The notes under the pieces were generated by a model. The model saw nothing but the letters and a program-made list of their open reading frames with translations, was not told where the DNA came from and searched no databases. The position numbers were made by a program, and so were the translations under genes. Positions 1 to 8,441 of a DNA stretch of 64,000 nucleotides are shown one piece after another. The DNA is from Myxococcales bacterium (lineage in GTDB: Bacteria; Myxococcota_A; Polyangia; Haliangiales; Haliangiaceae). The stretch lies in the NCBI GenBank assembly GCA_028287115.1, contig JAQBQF010000220.1, positions 1-64,000 of the forward strand. Direction: 5' to 3'. Position 1 is the stretch's first letter. The number at the start of each line of letters is the position of its first letter.

Positions 1-194
1 GGACGCGCGACCGCGATCACCTGCTCGACGAGCGAGAGCAGCGGAGCGCCGTCGAGATCCTTCTCGCGGACCTGGACGAGCACCGAGCCGCGCGGCACGG
101 CGCCGAGGATCGCCGCGATCCGCGCGATGAGGTCCGCGCACAGTCGCCGGTCGGTGATCGCGACAACGCGGACGGCACTGAGATCGACGGTCAT
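1..194 (-). CDS. thiE: Thiamine-phosphate synthase, N-terminal part (runs off the window)
   Basis: Reading the minus strand from an ATG at 194 gives an uninterrupted frame to the window edge. The first 64 residues contain the typical ThiE opening (AITDRRL) and the VQVREKDLDG segment, which matches the substrate-binding strand of thiamine-phosphate pyrophosphorylases. The enzyme joins hydroxymethylpyrimidine-PP to thiazole phosphate to give thiamine phosphate in the cytoplasm. It lies downstream of thiS-thiG on the same strand, separated by about 200 bases, so it may be in the same transcription unit. Only the N-terminus is visible, so completeness cannot be judged. The call rests on motif recognition and neighbours. 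Confidence 0.82.
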   Translation of the reverse strand, partial: MTVDLSAVRVVAITDRRLCADLIARIAAILGAVPRGSVLVQVREKDLDGAPLLSLVEQVIAVAR

Positions 195-320
195 CGGAGG
201 ACCGCAGCGTAGTCCTCCGCGCACCCCGACGCGTTCGATCACGACGAGAAAAACGAAGTCACGAGATCGACCTCCGAATGAATGATCGATGCTCGAGCTC
301 GCGCGATCGATGGCCGTCCT

Positions 321-391
321 CGCAAGCTCGGATGCTTTCGCCACGTCGGTCGGGTACGGTGACGACCGCGACGCGACGCAAGCTCGGATGC
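321..391. repeat. 15-bp direct repeat between thiE and thiG
   Basis: The 15-mer CGCAAGCTCGGATGC occurs twice, at 321-335 and 377-391, in the 203-base gap between thiE and thiG. A shorter match (CTCGGATGCC) recurs near 16658 in another gap. No gene is visible in this gap. The repeat could be a protein-binding site or part of a dispersed intergenic repeat family; its role is unknown. Confidence 0.6.
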
Positions 392-397
392 CGAGCG

Positions 398-1171
398 TTA
401 CTCGATCATGCCGCCGGTCGGTGACGAGGCGTTCGCGTAGTCGCGCTTCGGCATGCGTCCGGCGAGGAACGCCTTGCGGCCCGCATCGCATGCGAGGCGC
501 ATCGCCTCTGCCATCAGCACGGGCTTCTTCGCGCCGGCGATGCCGGTGTTCATGAGCACCGCAGTACAGCCCATCTCCATCGCGACGGCCGCATCGCTTG
601 CCGTGCCCACGCCCGCGTCGACGATCACGGGCACCCCGACGTTCTCGAGGATCAGCCGGATGTTGTGCGGATTCCGGATCCCGAGCCCCGATCCGATCGG
701 CGCCGCGAGCGGCATCACCGCGAGGCAGCCTGCCTCCTCGAGGCGCTTGCACGTGATCAGGTCATCGGAGCAGTAGGGCAGGACCTTGAAGCCCTCTTTG
801 ACGAGGCGCCGCGCGGCTTCGACGGTTGCGGTGTTATCGGGGAACAGCGTTTTCGGATCGCCGATCACCTCGAGCTTCACGAGGTCGTCCATGCCGAGCT
901 CGCGCGCGAGGTGCAGCGTGCGAATCGCTTCGTCGGCGGTGTAGCAGCCGGCGGTGTTCGGCAGCAGGACGTACTTCTTGCGGTCGATCGCATCGAGCAC
1001 CGTCGGTGCGCCGGTCGAGAGATCGACGCGACGAAGTGCCACGGTCACGATCTCGGCGCCGCTTGCCGCGAGCGCTGCGCGTGTCTCGTCGAGCGAGGCG
1101 TACTTGCCGGTTCCTACAATGATGCGCGACCGAAACGATCGTTCACCGAGCTTCCAGAAATCTTCGGACAT
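398..1171 (-). CDS. thiG: Thiazole synthase ThiG
   Basis: The 257-residue product is full length for ThiG, a TIM-barrel enzyme that builds the thiazole ring of thiamine from deoxyxylulose-5-phosphate, dehydroglycine and the sulfur carried on ThiS thiocarboxylate. The Schiff-base lysine lies in LVKLEV (about K99), and the phosphate-binding GVGTASD and MNTGIAGA segments are intact. The ATG start is preceded by a good Shine-Dalgarno sequence (GGAGG) inside the end of thiS, and thiS ends directly before it, which argues for translational coupling. Substrate delivery needs a ThiF adenylyltransferase and a dehydroglycine source (ThiO or ThiH), neither of which is in this window. Confidence 0.96.
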   Translation of the reverse strand: MSEDFWKLGERSFRSRIIVGTGKYASLDETRAALAASGAEIVTVALRRVDLSTGAPTVLDAIDRKKYVLLPNTAGCYTADEAIRTLHLARELGMDDLVKLEVIGDPKTLFPDNTATVEAARRLVKEGFKVLPYCSDDLITCKRLEEAGCLAVMPLAAPIGSGLGIRNPHNIRLILENVGVPVIVDAGVGTASDAAVAMEMGCTAVLMNTGIAGAKKPVLMAEAMRLACDAGRKAFLAGRMPKRDYANASSPTGGMIE

Positions 1172-1384
1172 CTAACCTCCACCTACGAACGTGACGATTT
1201 CTAACCGATCACCTGCAGCAAGCGTCGTCGTCGCGTGCTGCGCGCGTGGGACGACCTCGCGATTTCGCTCGACCGCGACCCGGCGGTCACCAAAACCGAG
1301 CTCACCGATGAGCGCGGCAACAGTCGTACCTTGTGCGACGGTGCGGGTCTGTCCGTTGATGACGACATCGATGCTCTCGGACAT
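1172..1384 (-). CDS. thiS: Sulfur carrier protein ThiS
   Basis: A 70-residue ubiquitin-fold protein ending in the obligatory Gly-Gly (FVGGG), the tail that is adenylated and converted to a thiocarboxylate to donate sulfur to ThiG. A longer frame exists upstream to 1501, but the ATG at 1384 gives the normal ThiS length and begins exactly at the conserved first beta strand (IDVVINGQ), so the longer start is unlikely. The stop codon abuts the thiG start. I looked for a TPP riboswitch upstream and did not see its conserved boxes. Confidence 0.92.
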   Translation of the reverse strand: MSESIDVVINGQTRTVAQGTTVAALIGELGFGDRRVAVERNREVVPRAQHATTTLAAGDRLEIVTFVGGG

Positions 1385-1584
1385 CGCCGGGGAAACTAGC
1401 ATGCTCGATTGGGGAGGCTCGCCCCAGGGCGCTTGTCCTCCGAAGTCAATGACGCAGACAGCCAGGTGTGATGACCACGACATCCATGCCTTGGTCGCCA
1501 ACGGAATTGTGGAGTGTTGGTCACGCTCCCGAGGGGTGCGACCACCGGCAAGGCTGTGGAAACACTTCGCTGGGGTGCGATCTC

Positions 1585-1646
1585 GGTCACGGGCACGAAA
1601 GCCGCAGAGGTGACCTCGCCAGTGGGTCCGTCGTCTTGCGACCCGC
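1585..1646 (+). promoter_or_regulatory. Possible structured 5' leader of the Crp/Fnr gene
   Basis: Two hairpins sit just ahead of the regulator gene at 1662. The first pairs GGTCAC (1585-1590) with GTGACC (1610-1615), with an inner GGC/GCC pair closing an ACGAAA loop. The second pairs GGGTC (1624-1628) with GACCC (1640-1644) and ends a few bases before the GAGGAG ribosome-binding site, so folding could influence initiation. The 277-base gap 1385-1661 also holds two copies of GGGGTGCGA (near 1534 and 1572). I could not match it to a known riboswitch class. It may simply be GC-rich DNA with chance pairing. Confidence 0.25.
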
Positions 1647-1661
1647 GAGGAGACTCAGCCT

Positions 1662-2456
1662 ATGACGTTCGGAATTGCTCGTCCTCCTGCAAATTCTTCT
1701 GCCCCGATGCCGCTACGTCCGCCTACGACCACGGACCTGCGGAGCAACATCAACGGTGAGGATCCCGCGCGGATTCGAGCAACGATCGCGCGAGCGCCGT
1801 TGTTCGCCGCATTGCCGATCACCGCGATCGAAGACCTCACCAGCCGCGTGACCGTACGAAAAGTTGCGGTCGGCTCGTCGGTGGTCGCTCAGGACGAACC
1901 CGGCGATGCGATGTTCGTCATCATGTCGGGCCGGATCAAGGTCGTGATGTTCGGCGAGAGCGGCCGCGAAGTGACGCTGTCGCTGCTCCGTGCCGGCGAC
2001 TCGTTTGGCGAGATGTCGCTGTTCGATCAAGGCCCGCGCTCGGCGCACTGCCTCGCAATCGAGCCGACGACGCTGCTCGTGCTGACGCGCGATGATCTGA
2101 TGCGCCACATCCAGGCGCATGCACGGACGGCGATCAACCTCGTCAGCGAGATGGCTCGCCGCCTGCGCCGCGCGGATGAGACGATCGCGCAGCTCGCGCT
2201 GTGCGACGTCAACGAGCGCCTGATCCATCGGCTGGTCGGGCTCGCGCGCGAAGAAGGCGCATCGGGTCCAGACGGACTGGTCGTGCGCCGCCGCCCGACC
2301 CAGCAAGAGCTCGCGAACATGATCGGGAGCTGTCGCGAGACAATCTCGCGCGCGTTCAACCAGCTCGCTCGCGACGGCCTGATCATCCCTCGGGGCCGGT
2401 CGCTCGTCGTCACGCCGGCACTGATCGAACGCGCCGAAAAGAAGAAAGCGGCGTAG
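1662..2456 (+). CDS. Crp/Fnr-family transcription regulator
   Basis: A 264-residue protein with an N-terminal cyclic-nucleotide-binding beta barrel (about residues 40-155, with the GDSFGEMSLFDQGPRSA phosphate-binding cassette) and a C-terminal Crp-type winged helix (about 195-250, QQELANMIGSCRETISRAFN recognition helix). The cassette retains E and R at the positions that contact the ribose and cyclic phosphate in Crp, so cAMP or a related nucleotide is plausible. No Fnr-type cysteine cluster is visible. The ATG at 1662 has a GAGGAG ribosome-binding site seven bases upstream. It is transcribed away from the thi genes. Possible partners in the window are the CHASE2 adenylate cyclase (40210-42432) and the double-cNMP TPR protein (13395-15089). 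Confidence 0.9.
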   Translation: MTFGIARPPANSSAPMPLRPPTTTDLRSNINGEDPARIRATIARAPLFAALPITAIEDLTSRVTVRKVAVGSSVVAQDEPGDAMFVIMSGRIKVVMFGESGREVTLSLLRAGDSFGEMSLFDQGPRSAHCLAIEPTTLLVLTRDDLMRHIQAHARTAINLVSEMARRLRRADETIAQLALCDVNERLIHRLVGLAREEGASGPDGLVVRRRPTQQELANMIGSCRETISRAFNQLARDGLIIPRGRSLVVTPALIERAEKKKAA

Positions 2457-2463
2457 CGACCCC

Positions 2464-2484
2464 GGCTTGCCCACAAAGCAAGCC
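2464..2484 (+). terminator. Hairpin after the Crp/Fnr gene
   Basis: GGCTTGC (2464-2470) and GCAAGCC (2478-2484) form a perfect 7-bp stem with a 7-base loop, starting seven bases after the regulator's stop codon. There is no U-tract, so intrinsic termination is uncertain. Confidence 0.35.
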
Positions 2485-2585
2485 CGTCGCCTGCCGCTTC
2501 GCGTGACAGAGATCGTTGGCGCGAGCCTCGGTGTTGACACCGTTGCCCGTCGAGCGCCAAATCGCTGCCAGTGGTCGAAGGCACG

Positions 2586-3722
2586 ATGATCCGACGCACC
2601 CGCGTCGAGATAGATCTCGCGGCGATTGTCGGTAATGCGCGAGCGGTCCAGTCGATCGCGGGGACCGCGCTCTATGCGGTCGTCAAGGCGGACGGCTACG
2701 GGCATGGGGCTGTGTCGGTCGCGAAGGCGCTGACGGCGGCGCGCGCGGCGAGCGGATTCTGCGTCAGCCTCGTCGAGGAAGGCGTCGCGCTCCGCGACGC
2801 GGGGGTCAGCGCGCCGATCCTGGTGATGGGCCCAAGCCAAGTCGGCGGCGAGGAGGACATGGTGGCCGCTGGCTTATCGCCGGTGATCTCGAGCGATGAA
2901 GAGCTCGATGCGCTCGGGCATGTCGCGCGGCACCGGACCGAGCCCGTCGAAGCTCACATGAAGATCGACACCGGGATGGGCCGGCTCGGGGTCGCGGTCG
3001 AGCGCGCGGCGGAGCTCGCGGTCGAGGCGAGCCGCAATGGAATTCGGATCGTCGGATTGATGACGCACTTCGCGTGTGCGGACACGGATGATCCCATGGA
3101 TCCGGATAGCGTGACGCGGCGGCAACTGCGTGCATTCGCGGCGGCGGATCGCGCGGTGGTCGCGGCCGGTGCACCCGTGCGCGTACGCCACGCCGCGAAT
3201 AGCTCCGGCGCGCTGCTGTTTCCGGAGGCACGGTTCGATCTGGTGCGATGCGGACTGGCAATTTATGGAAATGGCCACTGGGCAACCGAGGGGCAGTTGC
3301 CGCAGGCGCGCCATCAGGCAATGCGCCTCGTCACGGCGATCGCACAATTACGTGCGGTGCCCGCCGGAAGCTCGGTCGGATATGGAGCAACTTGGACGGC
3401 GTCGCGCGATAGTCGCGTAGCCGTGCTTCCTTGTGGCTATGCTGATGGTCTACCTCGCCGTGCGAGCGGTCGCGCGCAGGTCGCGATCCGAGGCAAGCGC
3501 GTGCCGCTGGTCGGCCGGATCTCGATGGACATCGCGATGGCCGATGTCACGGATTTACCCGATGTCTCCGTCGGAGATCCGGTCGTGCTGCTCGGGCGTG
3601 CGAGCGGTGGCGCGTCGATCTCGACGGCCGAATACGGCGCGTGGTCGGGGCAATCTGAATACGAAGTGACCTGCGGGATGTCCAAGCGCGTGCCGCGGAC
3701 GTATGTCGAGGCCGTGCAGTGA
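2586..3722 (+). CDS. alr: Alanine racemase
   Basis: A PLP enzyme interconverting L- and D-alanine for peptidoglycan. The PLP lysine is K34 in VVKADGYGHG, and the second catalytic residue, the tyrosine of SVGYGATW, opens the C-terminal domain. With the ATG at 2586 the product is 378 residues, normal for Alr; an upstream in-frame GTG (2571) would only add five residues. A TTGACA hexamer at 2534-2539 could be a -35 element, but no convincing -10 follows. The stop overlaps the GTG start of the next gene (GTGA), coupling a cell-wall gene to a lipid transporter permease. Confidence 0.95.
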   Translation: MIRRTRVEIDLAAIVGNARAVQSIAGTALYAVVKADGYGHGAVSVAKALTAARAASGFCVSLVEEGVALRDAGVSAPILVMGPSQVGGEEDMVAAGLSPVISSDEELDALGHVARHRTEPVEAHMKIDTGMGRLGVAVERAAELAVEASRNGIRIVGLMTHFACADTDDPMDPDSVTRRQLRAFAAADRAVVAAGAPVRVRHAANSSGALLFPEARFDLVRCGLAIYGNGHWATEGQLPQARHQAMRLVTAIAQLRAVPAGSSVGYGATWTASRDSRVAVLPCGYADGLPRRASGRAQVAIRGKRVPLVGRISMDIAMADVTDLPDVSVGDPVVLLGRASGGASISTAEYGAWSGQSEYEVTCGMSKRVPRTYVEAVQ

Positions 3723-4615
3723 GCGAGACGCAGGCACCCGAGGACGAGCCGACCGCGGTGGAGCCGCCGCCGAAGGCGACGAGCGAGAAGCCGAAGCAGA
3801 CCGTCGGCGGGGCGGTGAAGGTCGGCGTCAAGGATGCGTTCGCGCCGCTGTATCGGTTTCTCGAAGGAGTCGGTGGGCACCTGATCCTGGTGGGCAAGGC
3901 GCTGTCGTGGCTGCCGAGGCGGCCGCTTCGGCCGGCGAACTACCTCGAGGCGGCCGAGTACATCGGCTTTGGCGGTCTTCCCGTCGTGCTGCTCGTCGGG
4001 CTGGCCACCGGGATGGTGATGTCGCTGCAGTCGGTCAACGCGTTCCGCCAGTTCGGGCTCGAGTCGTTCGCGGGCGGCACGACCGGCAAAGCGCTCGCGC
4101 TCGAGCTCGGACCGGTGTTGACGTCGCTGATGCTGGCCGGACGCGCCGGAGCCGGTATCGCGACAGAGCTCGGCACGATGCGGATCACCGAGCAGATCGA
4201 CGCGCTCGAGTCGATGGGCGTCAACCCGGTCCAGTACCTCGTGCTACCGCGGCTGATCGGCTCGATGATCGTCGCGCCGATCCTGACGCTGTTGTTCTTC
4301 GTGATCGGGATGGCCGGCGCGTACCTCGTCGCGGTCGTGCTCCAGCACGTCGATCAAGGGCAATGGATGTCGAACCTGCGCGACATCGTGCAGCCGCGCG
4401 ATGTCCTGCAAGGCGTCATCAAGGCCGTATTCTTTGGATTCATGGTCGCGCTCGTCGGGTGCTACCAGGGCTTCCACGCGACCGGCGGTGGTCGCGGCGT
4501 GGGCATCGGCACCACGCGCGCCGTCGTGATCGCGTCGGTGTCGACGCTGGTCATGGATTACTTCCTGTCGGACATCCTGCTGACGATCATGCCGAACGTC
4601 CGGGGCGGACCTTGA
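3719..4615 (+). CDS. mlaE: MlaE-family ABC transporter permease
   Basis: A 298-residue inner-membrane protein with an acidic, alanine-rich N-terminal tail of about 60 residues and the MlaE permease domain. It shows the signature ELGPVLTSLMLAGRAGAGIA, the following helix MRITEQIDALESMG, and about five hydrophobic segments. In the Mla system the permease partners with an ATPase (MlaF) and an MCE-domain protein (MlaD) to move phospholipids between inner and outer membranes. The next gene is the MCE partner, but no MlaF ATPase, MlaB or MlaC is present in the window, so the ATPase must be encoded elsewhere. Translation is coupled to alr through a GTGA overlap. Confidence 0.93.
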   Translation: MSETQAPEDEPTAVEPPPKATSEKPKQTVGGAVKVGVKDAFAPLYRFLEGVGGHLILVGKALSWLPRRPLRPANYLEAAEYIGFGGLPVVLLVGLATGMVMSLQSVNAFRQFGLESFAGGTTGKALALELGPVLTSLMLAGRAGAGIATELGTMRITEQIDALESMGVNPVQYLVLPRLIGSMIVAPILTLLFFVIGMAGAYLVAVVLQHVDQGQWMSNLRDIVQPRDVLQGVIKAVFFGFMVALVGCYQGFHATGGGRGVGIGTTRAVVIASVSTLVMDYFLSDILLTIMPNVRGGP

Positions 4616-4718
4616 CTCGATCCCTCGGTCGCCAGATGACCCGCACCGGCTTGTGGCGCGATAGAGTGGGCTCGGTGGTAAGCCGCAGTTTCCGGAATGA
4701 CGCGTCGGGAGGTCGCGC

Positions 4719-6344
4719 GTGAAGAACCTTTCCGCAGCGGTGCGCGTCGCGATCTTGTTCTTGCTGCTCGGGATCGGCGCGTATCTCGTGTGGAAGAACC
4801 TCGGCCAAAATCCGGCGGGCGCCGAGAGCACGACGCTGTTCGCGCTGTTCCGCGATGCGTCGGGTTTGCCGAAAGGCAGCAAGGTCGTCGTCGCGGGCTT
4901 GCCCAAAGGCGAGGTGACGCAGCTCGAGGTGAGAGGTCGTTACGCGAAGGTCACGTTCAAGCTCAGCAACGACATTCCGGTGTGGTCGAGCGCGGTCGTG
5001 ATCAAGAAGGCGACGTCGCTGCTCGGCGAGAACTACCTCGAGATCGATCCGGGCGAGCCGGAGCGGCAGCTGCCCGATGGCACGAAGCAGACGTACACGC
5101 CGCTCGGCAAGGACTGCCCCGACATCGAATCGAAAGACGAGACGAAGCGCGACGCGTGCCGCCAGGTGCGCAACGTGATCGAAGCGACCACGCCGGATCA
5201 GCTGCTGCATCGAATCGAGCAGACGCTGCCGAACGTCGACCGCGTGCTCGAGAGCGTGCGCGATCTGTCGGAGGACGTGCGGCGGGTCGTCAACGGGCCG
5301 CTCAATTCAGTGGCGACGCGCGTCGACGGGCTGGTCCAGCGCGAGGCCGGCACGGTCGAGAAGATCATCGAGCGGGCCGACCGCACCATGGCGAAGATCG
5401 AGGGGATCACCGACGATCTGCGGAGCATCTCGAAGGACGCCGATCCGCGGATCAAGGCGCTGCTGAAGAACCTCGACGAGGCGTCCGCGGATGCGAAGGA
5501 TCTCGTCGCGACGGCAAAGAGCGAGCTGCAACAGACCGGCAGCTCGCTGCGCGGCAAGCTCGATAAGCTCGATGGCGTGATCGACAACACGCAGTCGATC
5601 ACGCGCAAGATCGACGAGGACAAGGGCACGATCGGGCGGCTCGTCAACGATCCGACGATCGCCGACAACGTCGAGGAGATCACCGACGGCGCGAAGGATT
5701 TCCTCGGGACGCTGTTCGGGCTCAAGGCGATCGTCGGGTTGCGCAGCGAGTACAACATCGGCGCCGGGCTTGCGCGGCACTACGTCTCGGTCGAGCTACA
5801 CACGCGACCGGACAAGTTCTATTTGATCGAGCTCGAGAAGGGGCCGCGCGGCGACTACCCCGACGTCAGCCTCGTGTTCGATCCGACGGTCGATCCGAAT
5901 CATTGGATTCGCAAGTCGGTGATCGAGGATCACGTTCGCTTCACGTTTCAGTTCGCAAAGCGGTTCAACTGGCTGACGCTGCGCTACGGCATCAAGGAAT
6001 CGACCGGCGGCATCGGCGCCGACGCCGACCTCAACTGGTGGAATCACGATCTCAAGCTCTCGGTCGACGGCTTCGACGCGACGTTCGACAAGTATCCGCG
6101 CGTCAAGCTGACGGCCGCGTACGAGCTGTTCCGGCACATGTACATCCTCGGCGGTATCGACGAGCTGCTGAACAGGCCGCGTACCCTCGACATCGTCAAG
6201 GGCACCTCGGACGTGCCGACCCAGTTCGATACGTTCCGCTTCGGTCGGGACTACTTCTTGGGTGCGATGCTCAAGTTCAACGACGAAGACCTGGCAGCGC
6301 TGCTCACCGTCGGTGGCTCCGCCCTCGGCGGCGCCACGAAGTAG
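4719..6344 (+). CDS. MCE (MlaD-like) protein with long helical linker and C-terminal barrel-like domain
   Basis: A 541-residue protein. An N-terminal membrane anchor (about residues 8-24) is followed by one MCE domain (about 38-120, including the VVVAGLPKGEV and ATSLLGENYLEIDPG segments). A long helical, charged region (about 145-335, rich in D/E/K/R and repeatedly starting at IEQTLP, VDGLVQ, IEGITD) follows. The last 200 residues alternate polar and hydrophobic residues with many aromatics, as expected for outer-membrane beta strands, and end in a Gly-rich tail. MlaD itself is about 180 residues. The GTG start has a GGGAGG ribosome-binding site. The layout suggests one chain reaching from the inner to the outer membrane, as described for Veillonella MlaD. 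The barrel assignment is inferred from sequence pattern. Confidence 0.85.
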   Translation: MKNLSAAVRVAILFLLLGIGAYLVWKNLGQNPAGAESTTLFALFRDASGLPKGSKVVVAGLPKGEVTQLEVRGRYAKVTFKLSNDIPVWSSAVVIKKATSLLGENYLEIDPGEPERQLPDGTKQTYTPLGKDCPDIESKDETKRDACRQVRNVIEATTPDQLLHRIEQTLPNVDRVLESVRDLSEDVRRVVNGPLNSVATRVDGLVQREAGTVEKIIERADRTMAKIEGITDDLRSISKDADPRIKALLKNLDEASADAKDLVATAKSELQQTGSSLRGKLDKLDGVIDNTQSITRKIDEDKGTIGRLVNDPTIADNVEEITDGAKDFLGTLFGLKAIVGLRSEYNIGAGLARHYVSVELHTRPDKFYLIELEKGPRGDYPDVSLVFDPTVDPNHWIRKSVIEDHVRFTFQFAKRFNWLTLRYGIKESTGGIGADADLNWWNHDLKLSVDGFDATFDKYPRVKLTAAYELFRHMYILGGIDELLNRPRTLDIVKGTSDVPTQFDTFRFGRDYFLGAMLKFNDEDLAALLTVGGSALGGATK

Positions 6345-6448
6345 AGACGGTCAACTTGGACAACTTGCGATCGGCACGTATGCGACACGACTCGTCGCCA
6401 CCGGGCATAGCAGATTCGCGGAGCTCCAGATCGTAGGTGAAACCGTCC

Positions 6449-6955
6449 CTACCGATCGTGCTGGATGCGGACGCGGGCGATCAGCTCGCGGAGCTCGACG
6501 TCATCGACGGCTTCGGCGTCACGGACGATCTGTTCGCGCGCGGCGCCGGTTGCGGGTGCGCGGGCAGGGCGAGGGGGTGACGCGGGCGCGCGGGGGCGCG
6601 GAGGGACGGTCGGGTTGCGGTTGCCACGGCCCGTGAGCCGGAACTTCAGCTCGTCGAACAGGCGCGGCTCGCCCAGGCGATCGAGGAGGTTTGCCAGGAT
6701 CTGCGTGCGCAGCAGGTTGAGCTCGTGGAGCCACGCGGAGGTCGCGACTTCGATCTGCAGCACGCGCTCGTAGATGCCGTCGGGCCGCGTCCGCGAGGCG
6801 ATGCGCGTGCCGACGAGGTCGGTCCATTCGGCGAACAGGCGTTGCGCGCGGATCTCGTCGGTGATGCCACGGAACTTGAGCGCGGCGCCGATCGCATCGC
6901 GTGCCGTGCGCTGCTCGAGCGCGCGCGGAGGCCCGCGGCGGATCGCCTTCTTCAT
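6449..6955 (-). CDS. DUF721 (DciA-like) protein
   Basis: A 168-residue protein whose N-terminal 105 residues match DUF721: the WTDLVGTRIASRTRP core and the LQIEVATSAWLHEL strand-helix. The DUF721 protein DciA loads the replicative helicase in bacteria that lack DnaC. The C-terminal tail (about 110-140) is a Pro/Arg/Ala-rich, probably disordered linker followed by a short helix. It lies next to the PilZ gene on the same strand with a 37-base gap. A role in replication initiation follows from the family; DnaA and DnaB are not in the window to confirm context. Confidence 0.85.
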   Translation of the reverse strand: MKKAIRRGPPRALEQRTARDAIGAALKFRGITDEIRAQRLFAEWTDLVGTRIASRTRPDGIYERVLQIEVATSAWLHELNLLRTQILANLLDRLGEPRLFDELKFRLTGRGNRNPTVPPRPRAPASPPRPARAPATGAAREQIVRDAEAVDDVELRELIARVRIQHDR

Positions 6956-6992
6956 GCGGGCCTGCTCGACCGACGTCGGCGAGCCAGCGGAT

Positions 6993-7613
6993 TCACGACG
7001 CTCTCAGCCGCCGGATCAGCTCGCGGAGTCTCCGATCGCCGTCGCCGTCGCGGCTCACGAACCGCAGACCGGAGCCGCCGGAGGGCACGTGATACGAGAC
7101 CCGCCCCGCGATCGCGATCGGTGCGGCGCCGCCCGGAGGCGTGACCTCGAGCGTGATCTCGGTCTCGATCGGCAGTGGATCCGAGGTCGTCAGCAGCGCG
7201 CCGCCGACGCCGATCTCGGAGATCGCCGAATCGACGAACGCCGAGCTGTTCGCGAGCCGGTACCGGCACGCCACCGAGACCGGGAGCCGATGGTGGCGTC
7301 GCCGCTGGGCGTCGGTCTTCTTCCCGGACAGCACCTCGTGGAGGAACGTCAGCTTCGTTTGCTCTTCGGCGTCGAGCTGCACGGTCGCGCCCGCTCGGAC
7401 GCGCATCCGCGGCAATGCCGGCCGCCAGCTCTGCACGATCCCGCGGATCAGGACCTTGTTCGGCAGCAGATTCGACGCGATCTCGACGATCACGCTCTGG
7501 CCCGACTGCAGCTCGTCGGTCGTCGGCACGAATACGGGCTCGGTGACGGTTTCGCTCGGTGCGAGCTCCCGCCACTCATCTGCCGATTTGATCCGCAGCT
7601 TGAGGATGACCAC
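6993..7613 (-). CDS. PilZ-domain protein
   Basis: A 206-residue protein with an N-terminal beta-rich region (about 1-100) and a C-terminal PilZ domain. The c-di-GMP-binding RxxxR motif is visible at RRRHHRLPV and the second loop at SEIGVGGALL. This supports c-di-GMP binding, although the second motif departs from the D/N-x-S-x-x-G consensus (it reads SEIGVGG). The N-terminal part resembles the PilZ-like fold seen before PilZ in YcgR-type proteins. The start is a GTG at 7613. No output domain is attached, so it probably acts by protein-protein contact. Confidence 0.85.
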   Translation of the reverse strand: MVILKLRIKSADEWRELAPSETVTEPVFVPTTDELQSGQSVIVEIASNLLPNKVLIRGIVQSWRPALPRMRVRAGATVQLDAEEQTKLTFLHEVLSGKKTDAQRRRHHRLPVSVACRYRLANSSAFVDSAISEIGVGGALLTTSDPLPIETEITLEVTPPGGAAPIAIAGRVSYHVPSGGSGLRFVSRDGDGDRRLRELIRRLRAS

Positions 7614-7668
7614 GACGACGATTGACCGTACCAGAGCCAGGGCGGCGAGCGCTACTCACCGGCAGCTT

Positions 7669-8376
7669 CTATCTCCGGCCAAATCGTAGGGCCCAGACCT
7701 TCACGAGCGCCTCGACCATGATCGCGCGCGACATCTTTGATTGGCCAACCCGTCGATCGACGAACACGATCGGGGTCTCGACGAGCCTCAGGCCTTTCTT
7801 GATCGCCCGATACTTCATCTCGATCTGGAAGCTGTAGCCATTGGAGCCGATCGTCGAGAGATCGATCGCTTCGAGCGCCGCACGGCGCCAGCAGATGAAG
7901 CCCGCGGTCACGTCGCGCACCGAGATCCCCAGGATCGTCCGCGCGTAGAGCCCAGCGCCCCGCGAGAGGAGCTGCCGGTCGATTCCCCAGTTCTCGGTGC
8001 CTCCGCCTTTGACGTATCGCGAGCCGACGACGACGTCGGCGCCGGTTTCGGCGAGCCCGAGCATCGTCGGCAGGTATTTCGGATCGTGACTGCCGTCGGC
8101 GTCCATCTCGAACAGAAATTCGTAGCCGCGCGCCAGACCCCAGTGAAACCCCTCGATGTACGCCGTGCCGAGCCCGAGCTTGCCGGCGCGGTGCATGACG
8201 TGAATCCGTCCGTCCTTGGCGGCCATCTGATCGAGCAGGGCGCCGGTGCCGTCGGGGGAGTTGTCGTCGACGAACAGCACCTCGCCCTTCGGCAACGCTG
8301 CGAGCAAACGCTCGGCGATCCCGCCCACGTTTTCGTGCTCGTTGTAGGTCGGCACGACGATCAGCGCCTTGGCCAT
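7669..8376 (-). CDS. Polyprenol-phosphate mannosyltransferase-like GT2 enzyme
   Basis: A 235-residue GT-A fold glycosyltransferase. It has the opening VVPTYNEHENV, the DDNSPDGT nucleotide-binding segment, the metal-binding DADGSHDP and the SRYVKGGG loop diagnostic of dolichyl-phosphate-mannose synthases (DPM1/Ppm1). It would transfer mannose or a related sugar from a nucleotide sugar to a polyprenyl phosphate at the cytoplasmic face of the membrane. It lacks the C-terminal membrane segments of some bacterial homologues, so it is the soluble DPM1-like form. Its start codon lies back to back with the histidine kinase gene, 65 bases away. Confidence 0.9.
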   Translation of the reverse strand: MAKALIVVPTYNEHENVGGIAERLLAALPKGEVLFVDDNSPDGTGALLDQMAAKDGRIHVMHRAGKLGLGTAYIEGFHWGLARGYEFLFEMDADGSHDPKYLPTMLGLAETGADVVVGSRYVKGGGTENWGIDRQLLSRGAGLYARTILGISVRDVTAGFICWRRAALEAIDLSTIGSNGYSFQIEMKYRAIKKGLRLVETPIVFVDRRVGQSKMSRAIMVEALVKVWALRFGRR

Positions 8377-8441
8377 TGGCGGACGATATCTGCGCGCCCC
8401 CGGCGCCGCAACGCATCAGCCGCTTCCCCTGTCTACGCGCT

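Noticed and set aside
1385..1660. TPP riboswitch upstream of thiS
   Set aside because: The conserved CTGAGA and the ACC...TGAT-type thi-box elements are not present on the minus strand.
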